This document shows positions 1 to 6,367 of a stretch of DNA of 15,229 bases, piece by piece. The notes under the pieces were generated by a model. That model did no database searches and was not told where the DNA came from. It saw nothing but the letters and a program-made list of their open reading frames with translations. This DNA is from an uncultured Bacillaceae bacterium (GTDB lineage Bacteria > Bacillota > Bacilli > Bacillales > Alkalibacillaceae), in the NCBI GenBank assembly GCA_937983065.1, contig CALKAL010000162.1, forward strand, positions 1-15,229, given 5' to 3'. Made by a program: the position numbers and the translations under genes. Each line of letters begins with the position of its first letter. The first letter of the stretch is position 1.

Positions 1-68
1 TGATCTACATCAAGCTGATCCACTAACCAGTATTTGTTTTCATTTTTTATGACGTGAAATAAGTCCAT
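1..68 (-). CDS. 5' end of an unknown gene, cut by the window edge
   Basis: An ATG at 66-68 on the minus strand opens a frame that runs to the window edge and encodes MDLFHVIKNENKYWLVDQLD and two more residues. A ribosome binding site (AGAGGAAG) ends about 6 bases before the ATG, and a good sigma-A-type promoter lies at 110-138, so this looks like the true start of a real gene. Only about 22 residues are visible and I do not recognise the family. It is downstream of the CoA-transferase gene on the same strand, but a terminator and its own promoter separate the two. Confidence 0.6.
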   Translation of the reverse strand, partial: MDLFHVIKNENKYWLVDQLDVD

Positions 69-109
69 TGTTTCTTCCTCTTTTCTTACAAAAACTCTCT
101 CTAAATTGA

Positions 110-138
110 ATGATACGCTTCATTAAGTGAATAAACAA
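110..138 (-). promoter_or_regulatory. Sigma-A-type promoter for the gene at the left edge
   Basis: On the minus strand TTGTTT (133-138) is followed after 17 bases by TATCAT (110-115). The start codon is about 40 bases further on. The element lies just past the CoA-transferase terminator, where a new transcription unit would be expected to begin. It is a sequence match only. Confidence 0.4.
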
Positions 139-141
139 TGG

Positions 142-174
142 AAAATTAAAAACCTGCCACATAAAGTGACAGGT
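142..174 (-). terminator. Rho-independent terminator of the CoA-transferase gene
   Basis: On the minus strand a 9-bp stem, ACCTGTCAC pairing with GTGGCAGGT (one G-U pair, 5-base loop), is followed by a T-rich run. It starts about 20 bases after the CoA-transferase stop codon. Confidence 0.8.
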
Positions 175-193
175 ATATAAAAAATTGATGGGA

Positions 194-1711
194 TTAACTA
201 TGAACTAATTCTTTATCTAACATCGTACCGTTTTTAGCAAAGTTCGTATGCCATGATAATGCTTTTTCTAAAACGTGAGGTGTTTGTCCACCGCGTTCTA
301 GTGCTTCTTCATAGTACGCTTTTAGCTGGTCACGATACATCGGATGTGCACAATTTTCGATAATTAATTCAGCTCGTTCTCTCGGTGCAAGACCTCTTAA
401 ATCAGCTAAGCCTTGCTCAGTTACAATAATATCAACATCATGTTCAGTATGATCAACGTGGGGAACAAATGGGACAACACTTGAAATGTCGCCGCCTTTA
501 GCGATAGATTTCGTGACGAAAATAGCTAAACGGGCATTTCGAGCAAAATCACCCGAGCCTCCGATACCATTCATCATTTTTGTTCCACTAACATGGGTTG
601 AGTTCACATTCCCATAAATATCAACTTCTAATGCCGTGTTTATCGAAATTAAACCGAGTCTACGAATAATTTCTGGATGGTTCGATATTTCTTGGGGTCT
701 CAATACGAGCTTATCACGATATTTTTCAAAGTTGCCGAATACTTTCTCCATTTTTTCTTCGGATAATGTAATCGAACAGCATGATGCAAAGTTAACCTTT
801 CCCGCATCAATAAGATCAAATACGGCATCCTGTAACACTTCGGAGTAAACCGTTAAATCTTCAAAATCAGATTCAATTAATCCGTGTAAAACGGCATTCG
901 CCACAGAGCCAATTCCAGATTGTAGTGGGGCTAAGCTTTTTGTTAGTCTGCCTACTTCAACTTCCTTTTTCAAAAAGTCGATTAAGTGGTTGGCAATCAT
1001 TTGTGTTTCCTCATCAGGATCTACAATCGTTGAAGCTGAGTCTTTCTGTTCTGTAAAAACAATCCCTTTAATTCTTTCAACATCCACTTTAATTCCTTTA
1101 GTGCCTATGCGGTCTTGAGGCTTTGTCATCTGAATAGGGTCCCGCTTACCTTGTGTTCCTGGGTCAAAAATATCATGAAGCCCTTCAAGCTCTTTCGTTT
1201 GTGCAAGATTAATTTCCACAATAATATTTTCTGCATGTTGCGCAAATAAAGCGGAATTTCCAACTGATGTCGTCGGAATAATTAAGCCGTCTTCAGTAAT
1301 TGAAATCGCTTCAACTATTGCGAAATCAATAGTTTCCATGACATTTGAGCGAACAAGCTCTGCCGTATGGGAAAGATGTTGATCGACGAAATAAAATTCC
1401 CCTTCATTTATTTTACGTCGCATAACAGGATCCGCTTGGAACGGTAAACGTTTATTTAAAATTCCTTTTTCAGCAAAAAGTTTATCAATATCAGAGCCTA
1501 AAGATGCTCCTGTAAAGACATTTACTTTAAAATCTTCCTTATCCGCACGACGAATGAGTGCAAAAGGAACCGCTTTCACATCACCGGCACGTGTAAAACC
1601 ACTAAGGCCTAAAGTCATTCCATCCTTTATCCATGACGCTGCCAAATCAGCTGTCACGACTCGATCTCTTAATGGTTCAATATGGATGCGTTCTTCGATG
1701 TATTTTTCCAT
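194..1711 (-). CDS. Acetyl-CoA hydrolase / succinyl-CoA:acetate CoA-transferase family protein
   Basis: A 505-residue protein of the acetyl-CoA hydrolase/transferase family (Ach1, Cat1, AarC). Members move CoA between succinyl-CoA and acetate, or hydrolyse acetyl-CoA; in a Bacillus-like cell this would link acetate handling to the TCA cycle. The SEVLQD motif near residue 291 matches the position of the catalytic glutamate that carries the glutamyl-CoA intermediate in AarC, and a glycine-rich stretch (GTKMMNGIGGSGDFARNA) lies further on. The longest ORF begins at a GTG at 1720, but AAAGGGTGAT overlaps that GTG and ends 4 bases before the ATG at 1711, so I place the start there. A LytTR regulator gene lies upstream on the same strand, with repeated motifs in the gap. 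Transferase versus hydrolase activity cannot be decided from sequence. Confidence 0.9.
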   Translation of the reverse strand: MEKYIEERIHIEPLRDRVVTADLAASWIKDGMTLGLSGFTRAGDVKAVPFALIRRADKEDFKVNVFTGASLGSDIDKLFAEKGILNKRLPFQADPVMRRKINEGEFYFVDQHLSHTAELVRSNVMETIDFAIVEAISITEDGLIIPTTSVGNSALFAQHAENIIVEINLAQTKELEGLHDIFDPGTQGKRDPIQMTKPQDRIGTKGIKVDVERIKGIVFTEQKDSASTIVDPDEETQMIANHLIDFLKKEVEVGRLTKSLAPLQSGIGSVANAVLHGLIESDFEDLTVYSEVLQDAVFDLIDAGKVNFASCCSITLSEEKMEKVFGNFEKYRDKLVLRPQEISNHPEIIRRLGLISINTALEVDIYGNVNSTHVSGTKMMNGIGGSGDFARNARLAIFVTKSIAKGGDISSVVPFVPHVDHTEHDVDIIVTEQGLADLRGLAPRERAELIIENCAHPMYRDQLKAYYEEALERGGQTPHVLEKALSWHTNFAKNGTMLDKELVHS

Positions 1712-1739
1712 CTCTATCACCCTTTTAATGTGTACTATA

Positions 1740-1776
1740 TCTAAATTTTATCGTAGATTTAGACACGATTTAGACA
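1740..1776 (-). promoter_or_regulatory. Candidate operator: three copies of an ATTTAGA motif before the CoA-transferase gene
   Basis: On the plus strand GATTTAGACA occurs at 1756-1765 and again, identically, at 1767-1776, an 11-base period or about one helical turn. A third, inverted copy (TCTAAAT, 1740-1746) forms an inverted repeat with the first across 10 bases. The cluster lies 29-65 bases upstream of the CoA-transferase start codon, overlapping where its promoter should be (a TATAGT hexamer lies at 1734-1739 on the minus strand). Which protein binds is unknown. Confidence 0.4.
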
Positions 1777-1802
1777 TAAAGGGTGGAATGGCTAATATTT
1801 TG

Positions 1803-1831
1803 GATGAACGGGTTAATTTTTACGATGAAAC
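1803..1831 (-). promoter_or_regulatory. Possible LytTR-type paired half-sites
   Basis: GATGAAC (1803-1809) and GATGAAAC (1824-1831) are direct repeats 21 bases apart; read on the minus strand they are GTTCATC and GTTTCATC. LytTR-family proteins bind two direct repeats on one DNA face about two helical turns apart, each with a core GTT, and a LytTR gene ends at 1843. The match to the published half-site consensus is only partial, especially for the second copy. Confidence 0.25.
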
Positions 1832-1842
1832 AGCAAGTTTTA

Positions 1843-2487
1843 TTAAAAACCGAGCAATTTACGTAAATAGCTTGAATGGGATTGACTAACGGGGACATAG
1901 CTTCCATTCGTCATTTTCAATGTAAAAGTTGAATGCGTATCTGGAAAAATTTCATCGATGTGATTGACATTGACGATGTAAGAGCGATGACATCGAATAA
2001 ATGAATCCCGTGGTAAATAAAAATCAAATTCGTTCAACGTATATTTATGGGTACCCGTATGCTTTTTACTGACGATATACGTTTTTCGCTGTTTCGCCTC
2101 AATGAAAATGACATCGGAAAATGGTGTTGGTATCCATGAGTCGTTCATTCGAATCGAAACGACAGACATCGCATTCGTCAACGTTGGAAAAACCGCTGTG
2201 ACACATCCAACCACTTCCCCGTCTTCTTCATAAGGAACCGCCATCCCATAATAAGGGACACCGAAAATATCACGATCAATATATTCCGATACTTTTTGTT
2301 TTAATTGCAATGCTTTATCAGTGATCGTCCCCTTTGGAATTTTATCTCCAGGTTTAATTTTTAAATCAATCCGTTTACTCGGATGATAATAAACATATTC
2401 CTCCGTATTTGATAGAACAATCGATGTTTCATCATCAAGAAGTTCAGCAATAACATCAATTAGCGTATCCATTTTTAACGGTTTCAT
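1843..2487 (-). CDS. LytTR-family DNA-binding response regulator with an N-terminal sensor-like domain
   Basis: A 214-residue regulator. Residues about 117-214 form a LytTR DNA-binding domain; its most conserved segment is FIRCHRSYIVNVNHI (163-177). Residues 1-110 resemble a PAS-like ligand-sensing domain rather than a phosphoreceiver: no receiver-type Asp/Lys pattern is visible, so a small molecule may be sensed directly. The longest ORF starts at 2511, but AAAAAAGGTGAT lies 3 bases before the ATG at 2487, which I take as the start. It lies upstream of the CoA-transferase gene on the same strand with a 131-base gap and no visible terminator, so it may be co-transcribed with that gene and control it. 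It is divergent from the FtsZ-like gene, so it could also act there. The signal is unknown. Confidence 0.85.
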   Translation of the reverse strand: MKPLKMDTLIDVIAELLDDETSIVLSNTEEYVYYHPSKRIDLKIKPGDKIPKGTITDKALQLKQKVSEYIDRDIFGVPYYGMAVPYEEDGEVVGCVTAVFPTLTNAMSVVSIRMNDSWIPTPFSDVIFIEAKQRKTYIVSKKHTGTHKYTLNEFDFYLPRDSFIRCHRSYIVNVNHIDEIFPDTHSTFTLKMTNGSYVPVSQSHSSYLRKLLGF

Positions 2488-2626
2488 CGTATCACCTTTT
2501 TTTATAATCATTTCTTATATTATCTCATGTTTTACCATTTAAAATCGATTGAAAACTTGTGTAATCTGTCCATCTACTTAATTTCAAACAAGTTCAACAA
2601 AATAAGTGGACTTTCACAGACAGGTT

Positions 2627-2656
2627 GTGACAGCATTTTTAACAAACATTGATTAT
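2627..2656 (+). promoter_or_regulatory. Possible promoter of the FtsZ-like gene
   Basis: GTGACA (2627-2632) is followed after 18 bases by GATTAT (2651-2656), overlapping a second possible -10, TATACT (2654-2659). This is a moderate match 31 bases before the ribosome binding region of the FtsZ-like gene, in the shared gap with the divergent LytTR regulator. Confidence 0.3.
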
Positions 2657-2689
2657 ACTTTTAAAAAAAGATAGATAGGAGTCGTATAA

Positions 2690-3544
2690 ATGGAGGCGCC
2701 AGTCAACATTTATCAATTGAATAATGTCAGCTTACAATCGGACAAGGTTAAAATCGAAAGGCTTAAAAAGGATGATATATGTTTCTACCGTTTCATTGGT
2801 GGGAATGTCTCTGAAACAGAAGAATTAACTCGGACGTTATCAGAGTTGAAGGAAAAAGAACCGTTATTAATTGGGCTCTTTCGCTTTCCGTTTCGTTTTG
2901 AAGGTAAAAAAAGATTTCATACGGCTAAAATTCAATATTTTCGTATGAAAGAGCTTTGTGATGCGATTATTTATTTCAATAGTGATGATTTAATGCAAAC
3001 AGTTGATGAAAAAACACCGATTCATGAAGCTTACACCCATTTTGACAAAATTGAAGAAAAAGCAATTTTCTCGATGCGGCAAATTATCGAGCAACCAGGA
3101 AATATGAACATCGACTTTCAAGATATCGAGACGTTTATTAAACAAGTAAATGGTCCTTTATTTTTGCATACGATAGAAGGGCATTTTTTCAATGAGCCTT
3201 TGAAATATTTAATTTCTACCCCTTATTTACCTGAAGATTTTGTTGATGGAAAACAGTTGATCATTAATATTGGTTATACGCGGGGAGTGGATATGGAGGC
3301 ATTTCGGCTCATAAATTTACGGTTAAATGATTTATTTTCGAAGGCTGATTTATTTAAATTAGGATCTTATTTCATCGATGAGCCAGGTGAACGTTTCGAG
3401 ATTACTTTAATCGTCAATGGCATAGACGATCCCTTTGATAAACCCGATGAATATAAAGGAATTCCGAAATATAAAACGTTCGTTAAAAAACTGCAACAAA
3501 TGACGGACAAGCAAAAGGCGTTTATTCAGCAATTAAGAAAATGA
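2690..3544 (+). CDS. Truncated FtsZ-like protein lacking the GTP-binding half
   Basis: A 284-residue protein that aligns by eye with FtsZ from the end of its first domain onward. FRFPFRFEGKKR (64-75) matches FtsZ TRPFTFEGRKR; VDEKTPIHEA (105-114) matches VDKNTPMLEA at the start of the core helix; PGNMNIDFQDIE (136-147) matches PGLINLDFADVK, the T7 loop, keeping N140, D142 and D145; STPYL (176-180) matches SSPLL; DGKQLIINI (186-194) matches DGAQGVLMNI. FtsZ is usually 350-400 residues. The N-terminal GGGGNNAV phosphate loop and the loops after it are absent, and the tubulin signature GGGTGTG is replaced by GGNVSET (37-43). GTP binding on its own is therefore unlikely, but the face that inserts into a neighbouring subunit's nucleotide pocket looks intact. 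No standard C-terminal FtsA/ZipA-binding peptide is seen. AGGAG lies 8 bases before the ATG. The family assignment is strong; the role (FtsZ modulator, cap or decayed paralogue) is inference. Confidence 0.85.
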   Translation: MEAPVNIYQLNNVSLQSDKVKIERLKKDDICFYRFIGGNVSETEELTRTLSELKEKEPLLIGLFRFPFRFEGKKRFHTAKIQYFRMKELCDAIIYFNSDDLMQTVDEKTPIHEAYTHFDKIEEKAIFSMRQIIEQPGNMNIDFQDIETFIKQVNGPLFLHTIEGHFFNEPLKYLISTPYLPEDFVDGKQLIINIGYTRGVDMEAFRLINLRLNDLFSKADLFKLGSYFIDEPGERFEITLIVNGIDDPFDKPDEYKGIPKYKTFVKKLQQMTDKQKAFIQQLRK

Positions 3545-3574
3545 CCTTTAAGTGATCCCTCTTAAAGGTCATTT
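3539..3574. terminator. Bidirectional terminator between the FtsZ-like gene and the SulP-arsR operon
   Basis: A perfect 14-bp inverted repeat, AAATGACCTTTAAG (3539-3552) and CTTAAAGGTCATTT (3561-3574), with an 8-base loop. T-rich tails lie on both sides, so it can end the plus-strand FtsZ-like transcript, whose stop codon is inside the stem, and the minus-strand arsR transcript. Confidence 0.85.
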
Positions 3575-3588
3575 CTCATGAAAAACTA

Positions 3589-3915
3589 TTACCCTTGATT
3601 CATTTGATCGAGAATTGATTTCGTGTTGACTAAATGATTATTAAAAATTTCTTTAGCAATCGACAATAGCTCCACGATTTTCTCATCTTTTAACGAGTAA
3701 ATCACCCGGGTTCCTTCCTTCTCACCTTGAACGATATTTTTATTTCGTAATATCGTTAATTGTTGTGATACGGCAGACCCTTCACTACCGACGATGTTTT
3801 GAATTTCATTAACGTTCTTCTCTCCATCGACTAAAGCTTCTAAAATTTGAATTCTTAAAGGATGGGCAAGGGCTTTGAAAAAATCTGCTTTAAACTGCTG
3901 CAATTCTAAAGTCAT
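3589..3915 (-). CDS. ArsR/SmtB-family winged-helix regulator without cysteines
   Basis: A 108-residue ArsR-type repressor. The typical opening is present (FFKALAHPLRIQILEAL, residues 12-28), followed by a helix-turn-helix with recognition segment SAVSQQLTILR (about 47-57) and a beta wing (GEKEGTRVIYSL). There is no cysteine at all and only two histidines, so it lacks the alpha-3 CxC metal site and the thiol pair of sulfide-sensing BigR/SqrR-type members. Metal sensing of the classical kind and persulfide sensing are therefore both unlikely. It starts 15 bases after the SulP stop codon, with AAAGGAG about 9 bases before the ATG, so the two genes form one operon. A near-palindrome overlapping the operon promoter suggests autoregulation. 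The signal is unknown. Confidence 0.9.
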   Translation of the reverse strand: MTLELQQFKADFFKALAHPLRIQILEALVDGEKNVNEIQNIVGSEGSAVSQQLTILRNKNIVQGEKEGTRVIYSLKDEKIVELLSIAKEIFNNHLVNTKSILDQMNQG

Positions 3916-3930
3916 AGCGCCAATCTCCTT

Positions 3931-5703
3931 TCATGACGTCACCATTGTTTCTTTCCGTTTTTCTTTATTTACACGTTCATAATCTTTACCTTCTGATAAA
4001 TCTTCACATTCTTTGAAAGCATCTTTTTGACAACCAACACATTGATTTTTATCAAGCTGTGTTAAAGCATAATCAATCGCTTCACCAGTATGTTCAAAAA
4101 TATGCTCTTTACCAATTAACACATCTAAACCTGTTTTTCGCATAATTTCTTTCGGTTGTTTATTTAAGCCTGTTATTAAGACGACACCATTTCGATTAAA
4201 TTGTTGTACGATACTTCTAAAATATTGCTCTCCCGTCGTATCCATAAACGGGACTTTTCCCATTCTAAAAATTAAGACACGGGGATTTGATTCATTGATT
4301 TTCATCACGGAATGTTCAAAGGATTGGGCTGCCCCGAAAAAGAGTGGCCCTTCCACATTATAAATCTTAATTTGTGGACAGTCACGTGCTTCCTCATACA
4401 CTTGAGCTTCGATTTTAGCCAAAGGACTTTTCCGATTAGGAAGCGCCCTTTCAGTTACTGTTGTTTCACCCATCCGTTTAACGAAGGAAATAATCGCTAA
4501 CAACAATCCAACAGGTACAGCGACGGTTAAATTAACGAGTACCGTTAACGAAAATGTGACGACTAAAATGAGAGAATCCTCTGACCGCATTTTTAAAATA
4601 TGGGCAAATACTTTCCGTTCACTCATATTCCAGGCGACAACCATTAAAATAGGTGCCATTGCAGCTAATGGAATGTGAGATGCATAAGGTGCGAATAAAA
4701 GTAAAATAAGTAAAACGACAATCCCGTGAATGACTCCAGAAATAGGAGATACTGCACCATTTTTAATGTTCGTAGCCGTTCGTGCAATCGCTCCTGTTGC
4801 TGGAATTCCGCCAAACATCGGTGTTACGACGTTCGCAATTCCTTGTCCGACTAGCTCTTTGTTTGAATTATGCTTACTATTTGTCATCCCATCAGCAACA
4901 ACTGCTGAAAGGAGAGACTCAATCCCACCTAACATCGCAATGACAAACGCAGGAATGATAAGCATTTTTATTTTTTCAAACGTAATTTCTGGCATTTGAA
5001 ACTCTGGTAAGCCGCTCGGAATGGCACCAAATGTTGAACCGATTGTTGCGACTTTATCTGGAAATAAAATAGTCGCAAAGGCTGTTGCAACAATTAAGCC
5101 AACTAAAGAGCCTGGAACTTTTGGAGCAATTTTTGGTGTTAAAAAGATTGCGATAAAAGCTACGATTGCTGTTAAAACACTATAAACTTCAATCAAATTT
5201 AAATTTGAAAATATTTCTAATATATTTTGGTGAAAATATTCATGCTTATCAATTTCACTCATCCCTAAAAAGTTCGGAATTTGTCCTGTGAAAATGATAA
5301 CTGCAATTCCAGCTGTAAAGCCGATCGTTACGGGTCTAGGAATAAATTTAATTAAAGATCCGAGCTTGAAAATTCCCATCAAAATTAAAATAATCCCAGC
5401 CATGAAGCCTGCGATTAGTAAATTTTCGTACCCATATGTCATAACGATGCCAAACAGAATCGGGATAAAAGCGCCAGTTGGTCCACCGATTTGGAATCTC
5501 GAGCCACCGAATACAGAAATTAAAATCCCCGCAATAATTGTCGTGTAAATTCCGTATTCAGGCTTAACACCAGCTGCGATTGCGAAGGCCATCCCAAGAG
5601 GAATTGCAATAATTCCAACGATAAATCCCGATACAAGGTCTTTACGAAAACCTTGTAACGAATACCCACCTAACCGCCCGAAAAATAAAGATTTTCCCTT
5701 CAT
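3931..5703 (-). CDS. SulP-family inorganic anion transporter with STAS domain
   Basis: A 590-residue membrane protein. Residues about 20-410 hold the SulP transporter core with many hydrophobic helices and the family signature FQIGGPTGAF (70-79). Residues about 440-550 form a cytoplasmic STAS domain (FMDTTG at 486-491). Family members carry sulfate, bicarbonate, chloride or other anions, often with H+ or Na+; the substrate cannot be read from this sequence. After the STAS domain there is a hydrophilic tail of about 40 residues with C555, C558 and C566 (QCVGCQK, then KEC), which could be a metal or redox site. GAAGGTAG lies shortly before the ATG. It is the first gene of an operon with the arsR-like gene, behind a sigma-A-type promoter. 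Confidence 0.92.
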   Translation of the reverse strand: MKGKSLFFGRLGGYSLQGFRKDLVSGFIVGIIAIPLGMAFAIAAGVKPEYGIYTTIIAGILISVFGGSRFQIGGPTGAFIPILFGIVMTYGYENLLIAGFMAGIILILMGIFKLGSLIKFIPRPVTIGFTAGIAVIIFTGQIPNFLGMSEIDKHEYFHQNILEIFSNLNLIEVYSVLTAIVAFIAIFLTPKIAPKVPGSLVGLIVATAFATILFPDKVATIGSTFGAIPSGLPEFQMPEITFEKIKMLIIPAFVIAMLGGIESLLSAVVADGMTNSKHNSNKELVGQGIANVVTPMFGGIPATGAIARTATNIKNGAVSPISGVIHGIVVLLILLLFAPYASHIPLAAMAPILMVVAWNMSERKVFAHILKMRSEDSLILVVTFSLTVLVNLTVAVPVGLLLAIISFVKRMGETTVTERALPNRKSPLAKIEAQVYEEARDCPQIKIYNVEGPLFFGAAQSFEHSVMKINESNPRVLIFRMGKVPFMDTTGEQYFRSIVQQFNRNGVVLITGLNKQPKEIMRKTGLDVLIGKEHIFEHTGEAIDYALTQLDKNQCVGCQKDAFKECEDLSEGKDYERVNKEKRKETMVTS

Positions 5704-5736
5704 ATTCTACCTTCTTCTATTTTATTATCTTTGAAT

Positions 5737-5760
5737 ATTTGAATATATGATATATTAAAT
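5737..5760. promoter_or_regulatory. Candidate ArsR operator overlapping the SulP promoter
   Basis: ATTTGAATATAT-G-ATATATTAAAT is a near-palindrome with one extra base in the left arm. It overlaps the -10 hexamer (5758-5763, minus strand) and the expected transcription start of the SulP-arsR operon. AT-rich dyads of this size at the -10 or start site are typical for ArsR-family repressors, and such a regulator is encoded in this operon. Binding is inferred. Confidence 0.5.
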
Positions 5761-5786
5761 ATACATGATAAATGAAATAAATGCAA
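5758..5786 (-). promoter_or_regulatory. Sigma-A-type promoter of the SulP-arsR operon
   Basis: On the minus strand TTGCAT (5781-5786) is followed after exactly 17 bases by TATATT (5758-5763). The SulP start codon lies about 55 bases downstream. Confidence 0.6.
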
Positions 5787-5811
5787 ATTTACTGCTCAAA
5801 GGAGGAGATAA

Positions 5812-5823
5812 ATGAGGAAATAA
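5812..5823 (+). other. Three-codon ORF behind a perfect Shine-Dalgarno sequence
   Basis: AAAGGAGG (5798-5805) is followed after 6 bases by ATG AGG AAA TAA, encoding only Met-Arg-Lys, and then directly by a hairpin. The signal is as strong as that of any real gene here, yet no protein follows. It may be a relic of a lost gene, a tiny leader ORF, or chance. No clear plus-strand promoter is seen. Confidence 0.3.
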
Positions 5824-5850
5824 AAAAAGATGATCGATTTAATCATCTTT
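5822..5850 (-). terminator. Terminator of the PhnA gene
   Basis: On the minus strand AAAGATGAT pairs with ATCATCTTT across a 7-base loop and is followed by a run of T residues. It begins 18 bases after the PhnA stop codon. Confidence 0.8.
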
Positions 5851-5867
5851 ATCTTAGGTAAATCATT

Positions 5868-6206
5868 TTAAGCTTTTTTAACAAACTCAGATTTCAACTG
5901 GATAGGTCCGATTCCGTCAATTTTACAATCAATATTATGATCGCCATCGATTAATCGGATATTTTTCACTTTAGTTCCTACTTTAACAACCGTAGAGCTT
6001 CCTTTCAGCTTTAAGTCCTTAATAACAGTGACCGTATCTCCATCAGTTAAAACATTGCCATTTGCATCTTTAATCGCAGCCTCTTCTTCTTTTATAGCCG
6101 CTTCCTCCTCAGACCATTCATAACCGCATTCTGGACAAACGATTAAATTACCATCCTCGTATGTATACTCCGAGCTACATTCCGGGCAATTCGGTAAATT
6201 TTCCAT
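5868..6206 (-). CDS. phnA: PhnA/YjdM-family zinc-ribbon protein
   Basis: A 112-residue protein, close to the usual length of about 111. An N-terminal zinc ribbon holds two CPEC knuckles (C7/C10 and C24/C27). The C-terminal domain has the conserved core KDANGNVLTDGDTVTVIKDL and ends in KSEFVKKA. Despite the name, members are not shown to be needed for phosphonate breakdown and their role is poorly known. The longest ORF reaches 6353, but GGAGGAG lies 5 bases before the ATG at 6206 and the extra N-terminus lies over the promoter and terminator region, so I use 6206. The linker repeats EEEAAIK twice in a row (33-46). It has its own promoter and terminator. Confidence 0.92.
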   Translation of the reverse strand: MENLPNCPECSSEYTYEDGNLIVCPECGYEWSEEEAAIKEEEAAIKDANGNVLTDGDTVTVIKDLKLKGSSTVVKVGTKVKNIRLIDGDHNIDCKIDGIGPIQLKSEFVKKA

Positions 6207-6232
6207 AAAAACTCCTCCATTTCGAGCATTTA

Positions 6233-6262
6233 ATATTATTGTACAGTAAACAGGAATTTCAA
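6233..6262 (-). promoter_or_regulatory. Sigma-A-type promoter of the PhnA gene
   Basis: On the minus strand TTGAAA (6257-6262) is followed after 18 bases by TAATAT (6233-6238). The ATG at 6206 is 27 bases beyond the -10, leaving a short leader that contains the ribosome binding site. Confidence 0.5.
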
Positions 6263-6322
6263 TCAGTTTTCCCCTTATCACACTGTTTATTTGTAAAAAT
6301 TTTGTTCTTACTTTTCCCAACG

Positions 6323-6360
6323 AAAAAACCTTTGACAACATCAATGCAGCCAAAGGTTTT
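6323..6360 (-). terminator. Terminator of the TerC-family gene
   Basis: On the minus strand AAAACCTTTG pairs with CAAAGGTTTT (10 bp, 16-base loop), and the T run continues for two more bases. The hairpin begins 8 bases after the TerC stop codon. Confidence 0.8.
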
Positions 6361-6367
6361 AAATCGT

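Noticed and set aside
1554..1889. Plus-strand ORF across the start of the CoA-transferase gene
   Set aside because: It overlaps the conserved coding sequence on the other strand and the repeat-rich gap, has no ribosome binding site and resembles no protein.
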